Notes: generated by a model not told the origin, from the sequence alone. DNA of 64,000 nucleotides from Meandrina meandrites (GCA_963693305.1 OY855914.1:7952001-8016000); one strand, 5' to 3'. Positions 32,480-46,153 are shown, counted from the first letter of the stretch. A program made the numbers and translations.

Positions 32480-33164
32480 GTAAGTCACCAAACCCTTGTA
32501 AAAAATTGGAAATCAAAAGAGTAGATTCATAGTTGCAGGCTCAAGAAGAGCCCGCAATCATAGTTTGGACACCATTTCCCGAATTTTGGAACAAAATTAT
32601 TCTGCCAAAATTCAATCAATAAATCCTCGTAAACCAATCAGAATCCATTTTGACACAAACAAGAATATTATGATGGCTGCCGCATTGGCTTAAGTGTACT
32701 AGATTTTCAAAGCCAAAGTTTTGCATCACTGGAGTGTTAATGTACATTTAAAAGATTGAAAATGGAGAGAAACGGTTTTAAAGAATACTCAGTTCTCGAT
32801 ATGATGTCAAAAGAAGTGCAGTAAGCAACGAACTTCATTTGACATTCGATGTGAACTGACATTGTAACTGAAGAAGATAACATCTACCGAGTCCTTTTCA
32901 GGTGAATACTCGACAAATATGGGAAATATCGGACTTCTTATTTGAATTGTTTCAAAACATTACCTACAAAGCATATGTTGTCGTTGTTATGAAATGAATG
33001 CAGGCTACAGCCTACAGGCAAGCGTGGGTTTTAATAACATAATGCATGCACTGCATGAATAAATTATATTGAGCAAAATAATAAATGGGAAGCACTTATT
33101 AGCCTTTTGGGAGGAAAAAGAAAGAAAAAACACGTGGGAGGAAAGAAAAGAAAGAAAAAAAGTG

Positions 33165-33240
33165 TGTGTGCCCACCCGTGTGTTGAACTCTCGCCCTCCC
33201 TGCTTTCCAATTCAGTATACCATTGCATTTAGCTCACTTA
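33165..33240 (-). ncRNA. tRNA-like head of a possible SINE
   Basis: Minus strand shows an A-box-like GAGCTAAATGCAATGG (about 33222-33237), an anticodon-arm-like segment, and a B-box-like GAGAGTTCAACAC (33180-33192) at tRNA spacing, followed by an A/G-rich tail on the other side. No matching acceptor stem, so it is not a working tRNA gene. Weak evidence overall. Confidence 0.3.
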
Positions 33241-34169
33241 ACACATAGGTCCGCAACGCATACATGTGTCTAGAGCATTACACATTATTGTATGGATTTG
33301 AGTGCAAGTAGAAGAGATAGAAAAAAGAAACTTATTTTTGCAACACCACCAAAATATTTTAAACCTTTTCTGCTTAATATACTGCTGCTGCCCTAGCTAC
33401 ACACTGTAAATGCTCTTTTCTTTGGCCATTTAAACTTTAGTAGAAATAAACACACTGCGGTGATAAACATAAAAAATGCTCATTTTATTGCTATAAATCA
33501 TCTTTAGCCCACCCAGCCTTTAATTCCTGAGTTCCTTATCTATTTCCAGTACAAACTACGCAGTCTCGGTTCTCAGTGTTTGCAAAGACACACGAAGGAA
33601 TATTTGCTCACCAAAATAAACATTCAGGGACAAACCTATACCTTTCCCTTCATTATTGACCCCAAGTATCTTTGCCAAACAAAAACGAGAAGAAGACCCT
33701 GTATGTTCTTCCAAATTATACTGACATTTCAGCCCATCCATCTTGTCTTTAATGAATGTAAAAAACAAAACATCAAATCCAGAAACTTCATGTATGCTAT
33801 TACCGTAGTGCGACATATAATGACAACAAACCCGGAGATTGCACAGTATGCTATAGGGACTGGAAATCATCTTCAACAAAGACATGTAGATTTTTGTATG
33901 ATAACTACCCAATGTGATGGCCAACCAATTTCAATACTGAACAAAATGTTTATTGAAAATTCCTTGACTCAAAAGCATTCTAGCCTGCACTTCCTAACCA
34001 TTGGTTATTTCTAGTTTTATAGGTAAACCGGCATGTTTTCAGCAATAAGTTTCACAAAATTACAAATTGTTAGCATTTCATGCAAAGAGACTGGGTAGAA
34101 TAAGAATATAAATTGTTTTATCGCTTCTTTGAATTTGTGATACTGTATAATTGTTATTCACAGAAATTT

Positions 34170-34345
34170 AAGGCATTTTGACAAGGAAATTGTTGTATTG
34201 AATGTTATGAAAGTATTGATCATGGACGAAAAGTTTATGTGTTATGCCTGTATTTTTGAAGTACTTTCTGAAATTTCAAATGGAAGTGATAGTATTTTGT
34301 AGAAGTTTGTGGAGTTTTAAAAGTAGTTAACAAATGAAAACAGTT
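34170..34345. repeat. Diverged partial copy of repeat A
   Basis: Resembles 24780-24905: 'tgcctgtatttttgaagtac' compares with 'tgcctgtatttttgaggtaa', with similar upstream words. Too diverged for exact ends. Confidence 0.5.
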
Positions 34346-34970
34346 CAAGTGAAATAAATAATTATTTTTCATGTACAAAATTATTCTCCTTCATATGATC
34401 GCTAATTGCCAGTGCATTTGTGACTTTGTTTCTGCTTTGTGAATGTGACATGAAGTGTCAGGAGTGACTTCACTTTGTTTATTCTGATATCAATGAGCTT
34501 TAGCCATTCTGTTCATTATTATATTGAGGTTCTTTCTGGCCTTTGGCAAACAATCACTGCCATGCCTTGTGTGATGACAGATCATGGTTCTGAACAAAAA
34601 TCATTTGAATGGCTTCTTCTGTAACATCCAAATTATGATAAGAGCCATAAGATAGCATGCTTTAACATACCAAAAACTGCTACAGTGTGCAGTTTTGTTG
34701 CAGTTTATTAAACCACTTAGAATATTATATAACTCAAATTACAATTTAGCCTATCAAATTAACACATTTATATCATCTATATGCAGACAGATGTTCTTTT
34801 GGCTTGTCACGCAATCTTTGGCCCAAAACGTTGGGTGATGAGCTTCCTCTCTGACTCATCCTCTTAGCCCCAAGTAAGGGATAAGGCATCGTATGCAGGC
34901 GATTTCAATCTTTTGCCACTGCCTGGCTATCATTTTTTGTCTAACGAACGTCCCTAATCTCTGATTACTT

Positions 34971-35085
34971 AACAATTATTCCATGAGCCTCCGTTTGATA
35001 CGAGGTGGTGAATAGCCAACAAGGTGCGAAGCACCAAGTTGGCTAGAACCACTCGTATCCAACAAGGGTGAATGGAATAATTGTT
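34971..35085. mobile_element. 115-bp hairpin MITE
   Basis: Ends AACAATTATTCCA and TGGAATAATTGTT; inner arms gtggt..ccaac-aggtgc and complement meet at a GAA loop near 35026. A near-complete palindrome with some mismatches. Confidence 0.7.
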
Positions 35086-35306
35086 TTATTAAATTCTTCT
35101 TTAGCATAAATCAACTGGACGCTTCATTTTGATGTAAGAGGCGGGAAAATTTGTGGTGCTGTGTTCACTTCTTGAGTAGAATGAAACATGCGAGGAAAGC
35201 AAGCTAGAGAGTTTTTTTCTGAAGATTTTCCTCGGACAATCTTCTCGTAAATTGTCTTTTCATCCTGGAAAATTGTTAGTTCATATGAAGATAAGATTTA
35301 TTTTTA

Positions 35307-35543
35307 CAGTTTAATCCCGATAACTCGAACCTTCCAAAAAGGTTTTAGGTATCGGGGGGTTCGAGTTATCGAGGGTAAAATTAGTAAGAAAATTACCTTG
35401 AGGGGAATCAAAAGGTTTGAGTTAGCGGGAGGTTCGAGTTATTGAGGGTAAAATTAGTAAGAAAATTACCTTGAGGGGAATCAAAAAGGTTTGAGGTAGC
35501 GGGAGGTTTGAATTTGAGGGTTTGAGTTATCAGGATTGAACTG
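35307..35543. mobile_element. pogo/Tigger-like MITE with an internal 78-bp tandem pair
   Basis: Ends CAGTTTAATCCCGATAACTC and near-complement, between TA (35305-35306, 35544-35545). The 'GATAACTCGAA' end is typical for pogo/Tigger relatives. Inside, 'gagggtaaaattagtaagaa'-type units are repeated twice. Confidence 0.75.
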
Positions 35544-36429
35544 TAGTGTATTTATGATTATGAATATCAAATTGCAATAAAACAAGTCACAAAAATTAAC
35601 TGGGCGGAAACCATTAAGGATATGGTTAGGGTTAAATGTCCCTATTCTGCTTCCAAGCAAAATGCATTGCTGTAAGTTGTGTAACTGGAAGTCTGAAGTA
35701 TAGAGAAGTAAAAAGTATACATTCAAAGAAAAGTCAAACAGAGCTTCTGTGCTTGAAGAACTAATGTATTGTCTGAATGCTGTATCATCATTGGTTGCCT
35801 GACACTTGATGAAAAGATAACCATGCTTTGTTCTCAGTTATTTTTTTGATTAGTAAGTTTTCTTTCATGTGACGTATTAACCTCTTACTAACCAAATGTG
35901 GGGCCCAAAGTCTTGGCAGTATGGACCGAGCGCAGGAAAGTCAGTAAAAAAAGTTAACAACTCAGGGCTAATATTTCCCCAGTTCAGCTTGAGGAGTTTA
36001 TTATATGGCACTCATTTTAGCTACAAATTTTGAATTTCCCTTCTTTCTAAAAAAATATACGTCTTTTGACCGTAACTCCACAGATATGGTCTGTGTGGCA
36101 AAATCGCAACCAAGAAAGAACCAATCACAGTGCTCAGACTGCCTTGCCATATAATAATTCATTGTATTAACTTGGCACATGAAAACTGTAGTAAGCCACC
36201 TTAGTTAATGCCATTCTCATCAAATTGTATTAGCATGTTTTAAATGTTAGGGGTCCTAGGAGGGGAGTTAAAATAGATATGAGGTGTTTAATAGAAAGAG
36301 GCATTATCTATTTCACTTTAACTGTAACATCAAGAAAACAAAGAACATGCATAGTTTCCTCATGGAGTAAACAGAGTTTGTGAGTAAGAGACTAACTCAA
36401 TCTGCACAGATGTCGTTCATAGTTTGATA

Positions 36430-36765
36430 TTAATAATATATATATAATCCTCATCGTGCCTAAGAGGCACATAATGCTGAGACCAGAGATTTCCATTGTT
36501 CCCTTTCTATGGCTGCCTTCTCAAGTTATTTCCACGTCTTCCCTGCTGTTTTCATTTCTGCCTCGATCGTCCTCCTCCAAGTCTCTCGTGGACGTCCTCT
36601 CTTCCTTCTTCCACTATCCGGTGTCCACCTTAATGCAGTTTGTGTTATGCTATCTCGGTCTTTCCTGATAACATGCCCAGTCCATCTCCATCTTCTTTGC
36701 TTTATTACAATGGTGATGCCCTGTTGTCGTGTTGGCATTGTTGGCCTCTTCAATGGTTGATGCAA
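36430..36765 (-). pseudogene. RTE-like LINE, C-terminal fragment and 3' tail
   Basis: Minus-strand codons read 'RRWRWTGHVIRKD', 'ALRWTPDSGRRKRGRPRETW' and 'RRTIEAEMK', the usual C-terminal block of RTE-type and related LINEs. A run of TA repeats at 36430-36445 would be its 3' tail. The rest of the element is missing. Confidence 0.7.
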
Positions 36766-37040
36766 TTCTCGGGAGGGCGTCTATTAGACATTTGGGCATT
36801 TTTTAGAGGGGGTCAGCTAATACACGTACAAACTCTGTTCCTACAGTAAAGAGGGGGGGGGGGGGTGCTTATTAGATATATGAGGCTTTTATTCGAGAGT
36901 GAGCGTTTATTGAGATCATTTATGGTAATCATACAAAGACAAGAAATATTGCCATAAATTCACTATTTATTAGGTTACTAGACTAGGCACAAATCAGAAT
37001 TATTTTTGTCTAAATTTTTCAATTTCTTCTTTATAAACAG

Positions 37041-37131
37041 GTGGAAAAGAACTGCTTCATGGCAAGAGAAGAAGAACCATTATCCATTTTCATATTGTGA
37101 GTTGATGATTTTGGTGGAATCCCTGACACAG
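37041..37131 (+). CDS. Unrecognised Cys-rich gene, exon 5
   Basis: Acceptor ataaacag, donor ACACAG|GTAAAC, phase 2 to 0. Encodes KWKRTASWQEKKNHYPFSYC and ELMILVESLTQ. Frame continuity from exons 1-5 over 8.5 kb is unlikely by chance. The family is unknown. Confidence 0.6.
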
Positions 37132-38129
37132 GTAAACACAAGTCTTGGGTTCCTATGCATTGGGCAAATCAAAACTTAACCTGGCTCCATCCACCATTAC
37201 AGTACAACTACTTGAAACGGGCCACTTGGAACAAAGTTAATCAATATACAATGACCGCGGAGCATTTTTCTTATTGGGGGGGCTGACTAGTGACTTGAAG
37301 TGGGGGGCTTTAGAGACTCCTCTCTTAGAAAGTCTTTATTTTTTCGAAAATATTGGGGGGGGGGCTAAGCCCCCCCCCCCCCCGACCCCCCTGCTCCATG
37401 GTCCCTGTTAGAACAGATGCCATTTTCTACCTGTACTTTACAAACAACATCCTCTTGACCTCAACAAAACAAACAGCTCTCACTGATGCAAAATTGACTC
37501 AACAGACATCAAACAAACTATACACTGGTCTTATTCATTGAGATGGAGTCCCCCAGGAATTTGAGTATTTAATGGACAAAATTATGCACCAAAATTATTT
37601 ACACCTTATTGCAAGCTTTTGTGTTACTGTTTCAAATATCTTATCAAAACAAATCATTTCTAATAAGACCAAACATGGAAAACAAATTTCAAAGTTCCAC
37701 TGAATTCCACTAAATCGCTTGATACGATTTTGCAAAATAGCTGCACGGGAGATCTTAGCAATAGCTTGTGAACTTTGAAACTCATTTGCTCAGGTTCGGA
37801 TAAAAAATATTTGTTGGGGTTATCACAGACAATTACTTACATCTTTACCTTTTAAAAAGGGTAGAAAATAACGCAAAAGGATTAAGTTATTATGCCCAAC
37901 TGAAATAAATATTGCTCGATTTCCTGATGGAGTCCGTCTTAAAATGTACAAAAGTAAGGTCCGCAACGCGTACATGTGGATAGTGTTTCCATGGCAATGT
38001 AATGATACATTGGAGGGAGAAATAAGCCATTGACACCCCTGAAAATATAACAACGTGGTCGGACGTAAAATCTTACCAACAGGAAAAAAGCTTCTCCTAA
38101 TATGTTCAATGTTCAGACTGATAAAATCA

Positions 38130-38262
38130 CAGGATGAGTGTTTTGGCGTGACAGTCTTGTCGCGTGACAGTCTTGCCGCGTGACAGTCTTGCCGCGTGAC
38201 AGTCTTGTCGCGTGCCAGTCTTGTCGCGTGATAGTCTTGTTGCGTGACAGTCTTGTCGCATC
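38130..38262. repeat. 16-bp minisatellite
   Basis: Eight units of gtgacagtcttgtcgc with C/T variation, in the intron before the last candidate exon of the Cys-rich gene. Confidence 0.85.
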
Positions 38263-39063
38263 CACCTTGATGTCGTGTGGTGTGAAACTTGTAAATTCAA
38301 AATGCTGTTCTTCTATATAATATTTGTTATGTAACCCTTGTCTAATCATTACTCTATTCTCCATACCAAGGCAGAACTGATCACACCATGTCATTCCGCT
38401 GGAGAGAAAGTTCTTTTGATTGACATGGACAGACACACAGTAGGATGATCATGTTCCTGAAACAACAGGTTAGTGTCAGAGTCTTGTCAACACTCACACC
38501 CACCCCACCCCCCACCTCCAAATTTTGCAAGCGAGTAGATGTGAATCTTGCCAGAAAAGAGGGCTATGGCCGTGGAGACTAAACGCTTTGTATATTAAAG
38601 TTACTGTGTTGGAAAAAAGAGCATCATGATTCTCGTGTTTGTAGTGATAATAGCATAAACCCATCAGATGTCTGAGTGGACGAAACGGTTGATCTTGATC
38701 TTCTAGTTATTTCCCTGGCAGGTGAAACCGTCACCTCATAGATTCTAAAGGCAACCTTAGGTAAACCTTCTGCTAGAAATTGTCGAGTGTCACAGAAACT
38801 GGAAACTTTAGATGTTTTGATCAACTTGATTCTGTCGATTAAGAATATAATTAAGGAATCAAGAGAAAATGAACAAAATAAAGTGAACAGTTTTCCTTGT
38901 AATTTCATCATTAACAAAATGCAAATTTCATTGGCGTTAATTTTATGCGATCGTGCATAAAAATTTTATTTATTCATTACTGAACGATTTGTATTCATAA
39001 AAGCATTATCCCAAACAGACACGTTACCGAGCATGTATTTACATAATTCTTGTATCTCTTCAG

Positions 39064-39151
39064 GAAAAAGACAATCATTGAAAGGCAAAGAAGCTACAAA
39101 GCAACAAACCCATCGAGGAAAGAAGGACAACTTTAAACCTGGCATTTTCTG
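39064..39151 (+). CDS. Possible last exon of the Cys-rich gene
   Basis: Acceptor tctcttcag and donor-like TCTG|GTGAGG. In phase 0 from exon 5 it gives EKDNH and a stop (39079-39081), closing a protein of about 120 residues. In another phase it reads a Lys-rich open stretch (KRQSLKGKEATKQQTHRGKK), so a missed exon could change the outcome. Uncertain. Confidence 0.35.
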
Positions 39152-41432
39152 GTGAGGTTAGTAGATTATCTTCAACAAATAAAGCGGTAAATTTCCTTCA
39201 ACGAAGGTCGCATCTAGTCTATATAGTTAACACTTGTTCTGTCGCACCAGAAGTTCTTTATTTCGGGCGTCAAACAAACTGGCAAAGCTTATATATGCGG
39301 TCTTTGAGTTTTGTTGACAAAATTTTCGAGGAAACCGTCGCCGCTTGCAGAGGAATTAGAAAAGCAAACAGTTGACTGATAAATTAAAACCTTGACGTTC
39401 GCATCGCAGCGAGTTTCAGTGCTTATTAGTGTTGTCGTATTCAGTTTATGCTGTAAAAAGTCTGTACATAAGCCGAGAAATAACAAATCGTGGTTTGCGG
39501 CTACATAATTCCCTGCTATTTTGAACTCCATTTTTAAAATTTCGATTCCTGTAGCATAGTAAAGCGCTTTAAGTCGTCTGTGTTGTTGCATTTATTGATT
39601 TGTCGTTTTGTTTTTATTTCCATGCTCGTATCAACTGAAATCAAGCAAGAAATACCTTTACCCAAGCGAAAGACAAGTTTAATTTGAGGTAGAAAACAAA
39701 CTTCATTAGCAGTAAGATTTTCAGCTTCATTATCGTTTGAAGAGAAGAATCGTAGCTAAGTTTCCTTTTCAAACAAAGACCACTCGCTAAGTGTTTTCGA
39801 TTTTTTGCGAAAGAAGTTTTCCATGTTAACATCTGTTCAAACTTTTTCAATTTTCCCGCCAAAAGACTTGGAAAAATACGGCGCTCAAAATACGCATGCG
39901 CCAATTATTTTTTAAAATATAATATTGTAATGTGCACTTTGCTATTACTGTCAATAAAAAATATTTATTTTATTTGCTCTCTTTGTTATATTTATATTGT
40001 AAACAAGTCAATAAAGTGAACAATTCTTTGTAATCTTTATTATTGTCAATAAAGAATTCAAACAAATGCGAACAAGTGTTTTGTCTTTCAATCAACTTTA
40101 TTCTTTTCAAATATTCCTTAATTAATTAAAAAGGTGTCAAGAAAAAATGTTCCCTCTATATACTAAGTCTTTTGGCGGGAAAATTGGAAAAAATTTGCAC
40201 AGCGTTTCCCCTGGCAACTTTCTCGGCAAAAAATTCAAAATGACTTCACTTAAAAAAAGGCCCGCCAAAAATATGCAAACACCATCTCGTGCAAGGAATT
40301 CAAAAATGAAACACCAATTCCATCTTAGACTTATAATAAAAACCGATTCGTTATTTTAGTTAAAAATCTTTCCCAAATTCAAACTATTTTTCTCCGACAC
40401 ATTTTAGTCTTTCAAAGTTTTTGCACGAAATGATGAATACATGTTAAGTATAAAGATAAACAACATGACAAGCTATATTCTGCACTGTGGAAAATCGATT
40501 CGCGTTGTTTTGTCTCGTTTAATAGCAATAACCTGAGAAAACAGACAACGTTTCACAGCGCCACTACCGATTCCACCGAAATGAAATCAGTGACGATGCT
40601 GCAAAACTTCATCTGTTTAATCAGGTTACATTTCCAAACGGTCTAAGAACTTTCAAGTGCCTATAACTTGCCATGTTGCCTCAGATAAAGACCTTTACCA
40701 GCCGTCAATATTCGTTTGTAACACAGGACGAATTACACAAGAAAGATATATAATTCGCGGCGAAGCAAATTCACCTGTTGATTTGCCCGTAAAATATAAT
40801 TTAATTGTGCTTGGCTCTAAGTTACAGAGAAACGTAAAATATTGAACGAGAAAACATAGAAAATTATTCTGACAGTCTAAAATTCGTGAGTTCAGCAAAG
40901 ACTATGTATAAAAGAATTCCTGGAGCAAATTTAACTGTTGTTTTAGCCGCCTGAATATAACAAATTTATTGTGCTTGGCTCCAAGTTACATACAAGAGTG
41001 AAAAAATATCGATGAGAAAACAGAGCAATCAATCCGATATTTAAAATAAAAAACTTCTTGGAGGAAATTCAACCGTTGTTTTAGCCGCAGAATCTCACAA
41101 TTTAATTGCCAGTTGACTTCATGTTCTTAAGTTCTTGTGATACTATTCTACGAGCCGAGTATAGGTTTACTTTTAGCAATATATTCTACAATTGGAACTC
41201 GGCTGAACATTATTCTGTTTTGATTTCATGAATATTTTGTCCTGTGTTACATCGAGTGATGGAAGGAAAAAAGGTCTTTTTCCAATGATAAGTAAATATT
41301 AAACAAAACCCAATGCCTTGTCCAAGGAACATAAAGCCTGTCCAAGGAACATAAAGCCTGTACTAAGTTCAATCCCACCCTTTTACACGACGTTTTGCTA
41401 TTCAATCGAAAAATGAAGAAAAAATATATATA
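39152..41432. other. AT-rich intergenic stretch
   Basis: No exon recognised. Has a short inverted pair around 'cttttggcggg' (39855 and 40167) and a direct repeat of 'gtccaaggaacataaagcct' (41320-41358). Confidence 0.4.
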
Positions 41433-41433
41433 A

Positions 41434-41654
41434 ATGAGGGTCTCCCAGGGGGGGTCCTTGTTCCCTTGTTCCCTTCCAATATTGCCCTATGTTCCCATGT
41501 TCCCACACATTTTCGTAATGTTTTCAGAATGTTTTCGTACTGTAATTTTTCGAACTTTTGTTCCCTGTTCCCAAAAATTGGCTAATGTTCCCTTGTTCCC
41601 TTCGATATTTTGCCAATGTTCCCTTGTTCCCTAAAACCCCTGGGAGATCCTCAT
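41434..41654. mobile_element. Short inverted-repeat element rich in 'gttccc'
   Basis: Ends ATGAGGGTCTCCCAGGGG and near-complement at 41640-41655. Interior is made of 'ttcccttgttccc' units. A right-end relative appears at 46150-46200 ('ttggagaccctcc'). Confidence 0.65.
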
Positions 41655-44518
41655 AAATAAAAAAAATGAAGGTTACACAGACCACAGTAAAGATAACGAG
41701 ACCAATATAAAAAAATACTTCATTTCAATTTTATTCGAACTTATCCCAACTAGAACAACAAATCTTCTCCAAACATTCAATCATTTCATCGTTGCCAAAT
41801 CAGTTGCTCGCGTATGTCTTTGGAGAAATAAAGCTCGTGGAAACAAACAAGACATTGAAAAGTTTGACGAGTATATGCCAAGACAATTAAATGTCTTCTG
41901 CTGGACAAAGCTTACAAAAACTGATCAACTGATGAGTTGGCTTACAAAAATAATTTGAATAGTCGTTTTTCTTTATCATGCGCAAACGAAAAAAGAAGTT
42001 CATCCATTGACTTGTGTAGCGCAACAAAAAGTACTGAGAATTTGACAATTAGAGCAGATGAAGATTACGAAAACGAAACTAAAGAGATTTCCACAAAATT
42101 ATCAACTTAGAAAAAAAAAATAATTTGGACAAAGTATTCCCAATTGTGCTGTCTCGTCTCGAGTTTGTGAAAATTAATACAATTTCAAGATTTCTACAAG
42201 ATTGCCATTTCACGAAAAATAAACGATTGAACAAGAGCATGGAAGATCATTTTGAACAAACGAGACAATTGGAGCGAAAAAAAAAACTGTCGCCGGATTT
42301 AATCATTGGCGATTTTATTTTCATCAATACAAAACTGAGCAAGGAAAAAATACGTTTTAAAATAGTTTGATTTTGTGGTCTGTGCAACGGTAAAATCCTA
42401 ACTTAATCGAGACTGAATCGCAACATCCTCCGAACCAGACATCAGGGTTTTGTATACTTAGCTTACAAAATGACAAGAGAACATAGGGACATGTTTTCCG
42501 TACGCTTTTTTACAGAATGCAAGCAAAAGATAATTATGTGAAATGATGTACAAATTTATAACGACTTAACAAACCTAAATGATTTGCTAGAAGGAATCTG
42601 TTTCGCTTTTCATTTGAAAATCCCCTGTTCTCTTGTCAACTGTAACTTATCCGTTGATGAAGCAAACGTGAAAACAACTTTAAGGTGGCGCTATCGATAT
42701 TGCATTTTATATGTGAAATAAATATATATTTTCAAATGACTCCGAGTTGAAAAACGTAACAATTTGCGAATAAACTAGAAATATTGTAGATATACAAGTA
42801 AACAATTGTGGAATTTAAACTAGTTTGTTTTACTTCAAGTACTTTCCAAACTCTCGATCATTATGCAGTGCCACCTTAAAAGTCACCTCGCTGCAACATC
42901 AAACAAATTAAATTGGAAATGGTGGCTGATATTCAAAAAATCTTAACTTAGTTCAGCGGATTCATATTAAGCTACTTTTAATTTGATGTACATTGCAACA
43001 ATTTTCACGAGTTGATGCAGACAATTGGTACTACAGATCTTAGAAACACCGAGAGTAAAATTTCTTACAAATTTAAACAACTGTTCAGCCACCATTTTCA
43101 CTAAAATTATTTCACAATTCAAAGTTCTTATCTTTGCAGTATTTCCTTCCCATTATCCTTTTGGCCAGGTCCTTTGCGTTCCTTTTCTCTTCCTTTCCTT
43201 TCGTGTTCCTGAAAAAATGAATTATCAAATCAATGATTAGCAAATGCTCAACGTTTCAACATTTTGATAATCAAGAATACGGTCCAAACGCGCCATTGTA
43301 AATGCGAGCTAAGTGGCTACGAACGTGCAGACCAAAGAAACGCGGATACACAACAATTTCAAGTCCCAAATAAAATTGCTAAACGAGAGAGTCTAAAACT
43401 TTTTCAAATTGAATTGCCATACAAAGGTTTCTACGCCTGTAAAAAAAATGTGGCCGCGTTGAGAATTTAACACGCGTTATAGGCTTTCAACTTGTAAACT
43501 AAAAGCGTTTTTTGCTGAAGTTTTCTGTGAAGTTTTCTAAACTTTAAATCATCAAATTCCGTAATTATTTGGCTGTGCTTCGTGAATTGAGCAAAACAAA
43601 ATACTTCATCGAACCAATTTCGACTTGAAGCAAAGCTCAAAATACGTGTTGACTCGCTTCAGCGACATCTCACACTTTTTTTTACTTTCTCGGCAAAATT
43701 TAAGTAGAAGGTTCCAAAAGCAATGCTCACCTTTCGTTAGATTAGCATAAAGACTTCTTCCAGGCTTTAATCTCTTCTTCTTCAAGCATCTTTCCCACTC
43801 GACTTCAGTAGCGGGGACGACACGTCTTCACACATCAACGGACAGCATGGTTTGATGCAGATTCTACAATTTGTCATGAATATGGATTAGTAACTCAAAC
43901 CAATCGCTGGCGACTACGCCAGAGATTTAGCACCGATTTTGTTTGCACGCTTTTCAATCAGCGAATCAGGAAGCGTGAAACTAAAAAGAAAGACATCGCA
44001 CATGAATTTACATTCTCCTTTGCCGCGTTGTTTAGAGTTGTATTTTTTTTTCATCAGTGAGTTCATAAATTCCTCCAAAACAACCGCTTTCCCACTCACA
44101 TTGACAATACTAGACTCTTTCGCGCCTTTCATCTACCTTAACGTCGAACAAATGTTAAGAAATTTTCGGTGTTTTTTCAAAGACCAAACTTTTACAACTC
44201 CCTTGACAGCGAAATCGTCAAACCCCCCCCCCCCTCCCCCCCACAACAGAGGTTTTCTTTTGTAATTTTGGAAAGGCGAGCCACTCTACTGACTGAAAGT
44301 TTCAGCAATTGTTCATTCAATTTAAATTATGATTTTGACGTTGTCATGGTAGCATCACAATTTCATGCAAGTAAGGCCAAAAATCACAATTTTTGACATA
44401 ATTCTATAATTTTTTCCAATTTCCTACCAATCACTGCACATATTAACAAGAGTCTTAACGTTTTTCTCCAGTTTAATCGAATTCTATCATATTACTACTG
44501 AGTGAAAAGTCCTTTTAA
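41655..44518. other. AT-rich stretch, no recognised gene
   Basis: Around 41980-42370 the plus strand has charged, open but frame-broken codons ending ...KLSKEKIRFKIV; it may be a decayed transposon frame, but I cannot name it. A C run lies at 44224-44240. Confidence 0.35.
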
Positions 44519-45176
44519 GGACGTTCGCGCTAATTGTTTATGCGCATCCTTACTGCGCACGTAATTCCCGTCGCAACGCTACGCCACGTCATGCATCGAG
44601 CGCGCGCGCTGAGGAATCTTTCCAACCACATATAGGGTGAGTAGCCGTTGCGATAACTTCGCTTGGAGTTTGCTAGCTTAAATGGTCGGTGACCCCTACT
44701 TTTTTCTAAACAGATCACTTTTGTTAACGATTATCTACGTTTTGTGAGAAAATGAAAAAAAATCTATCGATTAAAAGGCTGATTTTTTTTGCCCCACGCA
44801 CGTTCGAATTCCGCTTTTTGATCTTTTCGTTTTGTCGTACGACGGGTTCAAATGCCTCTTCCAGGGCTACGTTTTGCATAAAAGATGGCAACACTTAAAA
44901 TTATTTACGCAACAGACGCACTTCTTCAAAATATCACCAAGATCGTTTGCCTCCGTTTTCTCATCATCCATAACTTAAACTACAACCCTTGAAAGCCGTG
45001 CGAAATTACGTGCGCCAATTTTTCAAAATCAGGGTAGTTTTCTACAAACTTTATCTCAGAAACGAAGTCGGTGACCCCCACTTTTTTTTGTATTTCTGAC
45101 ACAAGTAACTCATTATCCGTCCTCAGTAAAAAATTTAGAAAAATCTATCGACTAGAAAATTTTCGCGCAAACGTCC
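44519..45176. mobile_element. 658-bp TTAA element, copy 1
   Basis: Ends GGACGTTCGCGC and near-complement between TTAA at 44515-44518 and 45177-45180. Same length and content as 59218-59875, in the opposite orientation. piggyBac- or Kolobok-type target choice. No transposase. Confidence 0.85.
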
Positions 45177-46020
45177 TTAAGATTTAGAGCCAACACGTCA
45201 AAACCGAAAATACTTTTCACTCACAAAAAGTTTAGGTGATTTCTTAGCCCTACAATCGCATGATACTTAGGGAGCGACCATCAATCAGTGTGGGAGGGAC
45301 GGGGGGGGGGGGGGGGGTAGGGCGGTAAATTCATGAAAAGGTGGGCTCAAAAATTGTGACCCTCCCACAAATTGGAGCCCCAAAAATTGTGACCCTCCCC
45401 TTTGATGGACACATAAAAACGAACACATCATGGTGCTTCTTATGTTGAAGAAGCTATTGTTTGTAGTTCATTGTATTCTGTTTCCCGTCTTTTGTTTGTT
45501 TCCAACGTTAATGCTATTGGTGATTGTAGCACCAGAGCTCTCTTGTTGAAATCAACGTCAGGGTAAGCTATGGAACTTCATTTGCAAAGCTTTGTGCACT
45601 ATAGGGGGAGGGGGGGGGGGCATGTTCTCCCAGGAAAGTTTGAAGTTGTCTTTTTTTTTTTTGTCTTTCTTGCATACTCCACGAAAAATGCACGCTACGT
45701 GCCTGCCTTCCTTTGTCCGTGAAATACCCAAGAGAACACGATCATTTTCTTGCGCCATATTCAGTCCAGTCGGTGCTCACTGCGGTGTGTTCCTGCTTCC
45801 CGCCAATTTTGCTTAGTATATGTACCTAGTAACCGAGAGTGAATTCATAACTCATACCCTTACTACAGTTCAACGACAGCCCGCAATCATTGTTAATAGC
45901 GCATTAAAAAAAAATCATTGACGACATGGGTGCAGAGACAATATCACGAGATGATTTCCTCTTATGTGTTTTCATTTCAATTTTATTTGTCCTCCCATTA
46001 ACAGAGTTTTTGTAAAACTT

Positions 46021-46153
46021 AAGGTAAAAGCTGTTAAAATTAGACTAAACGTTTTCGAACTGTTTGATCATCCTCAAAATGGATCATTATTACTCTGATG
46101 ATGATCAAACAGATCGAAAACGTTTAGTCTAATTTTAACAGCTTTTACCTTTC
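46021..46153. repeat. Hairpin element with 50-bp arms
   Basis: Arms 'aggtaaaagctgttaaaatt'..'gtttgatcatc' and complement. The right arm, read on the plus strand, has CTGATGA...GAAAACG, close to a hammerhead core. It may be an inverted pair of Penelope-type ends. Confidence 0.6.

Noticed and set aside
38130..38262. CRISPR-like array
   Set aside because: The 16-bp units are directly adjacent without unique spacers; it is a minisatellite.
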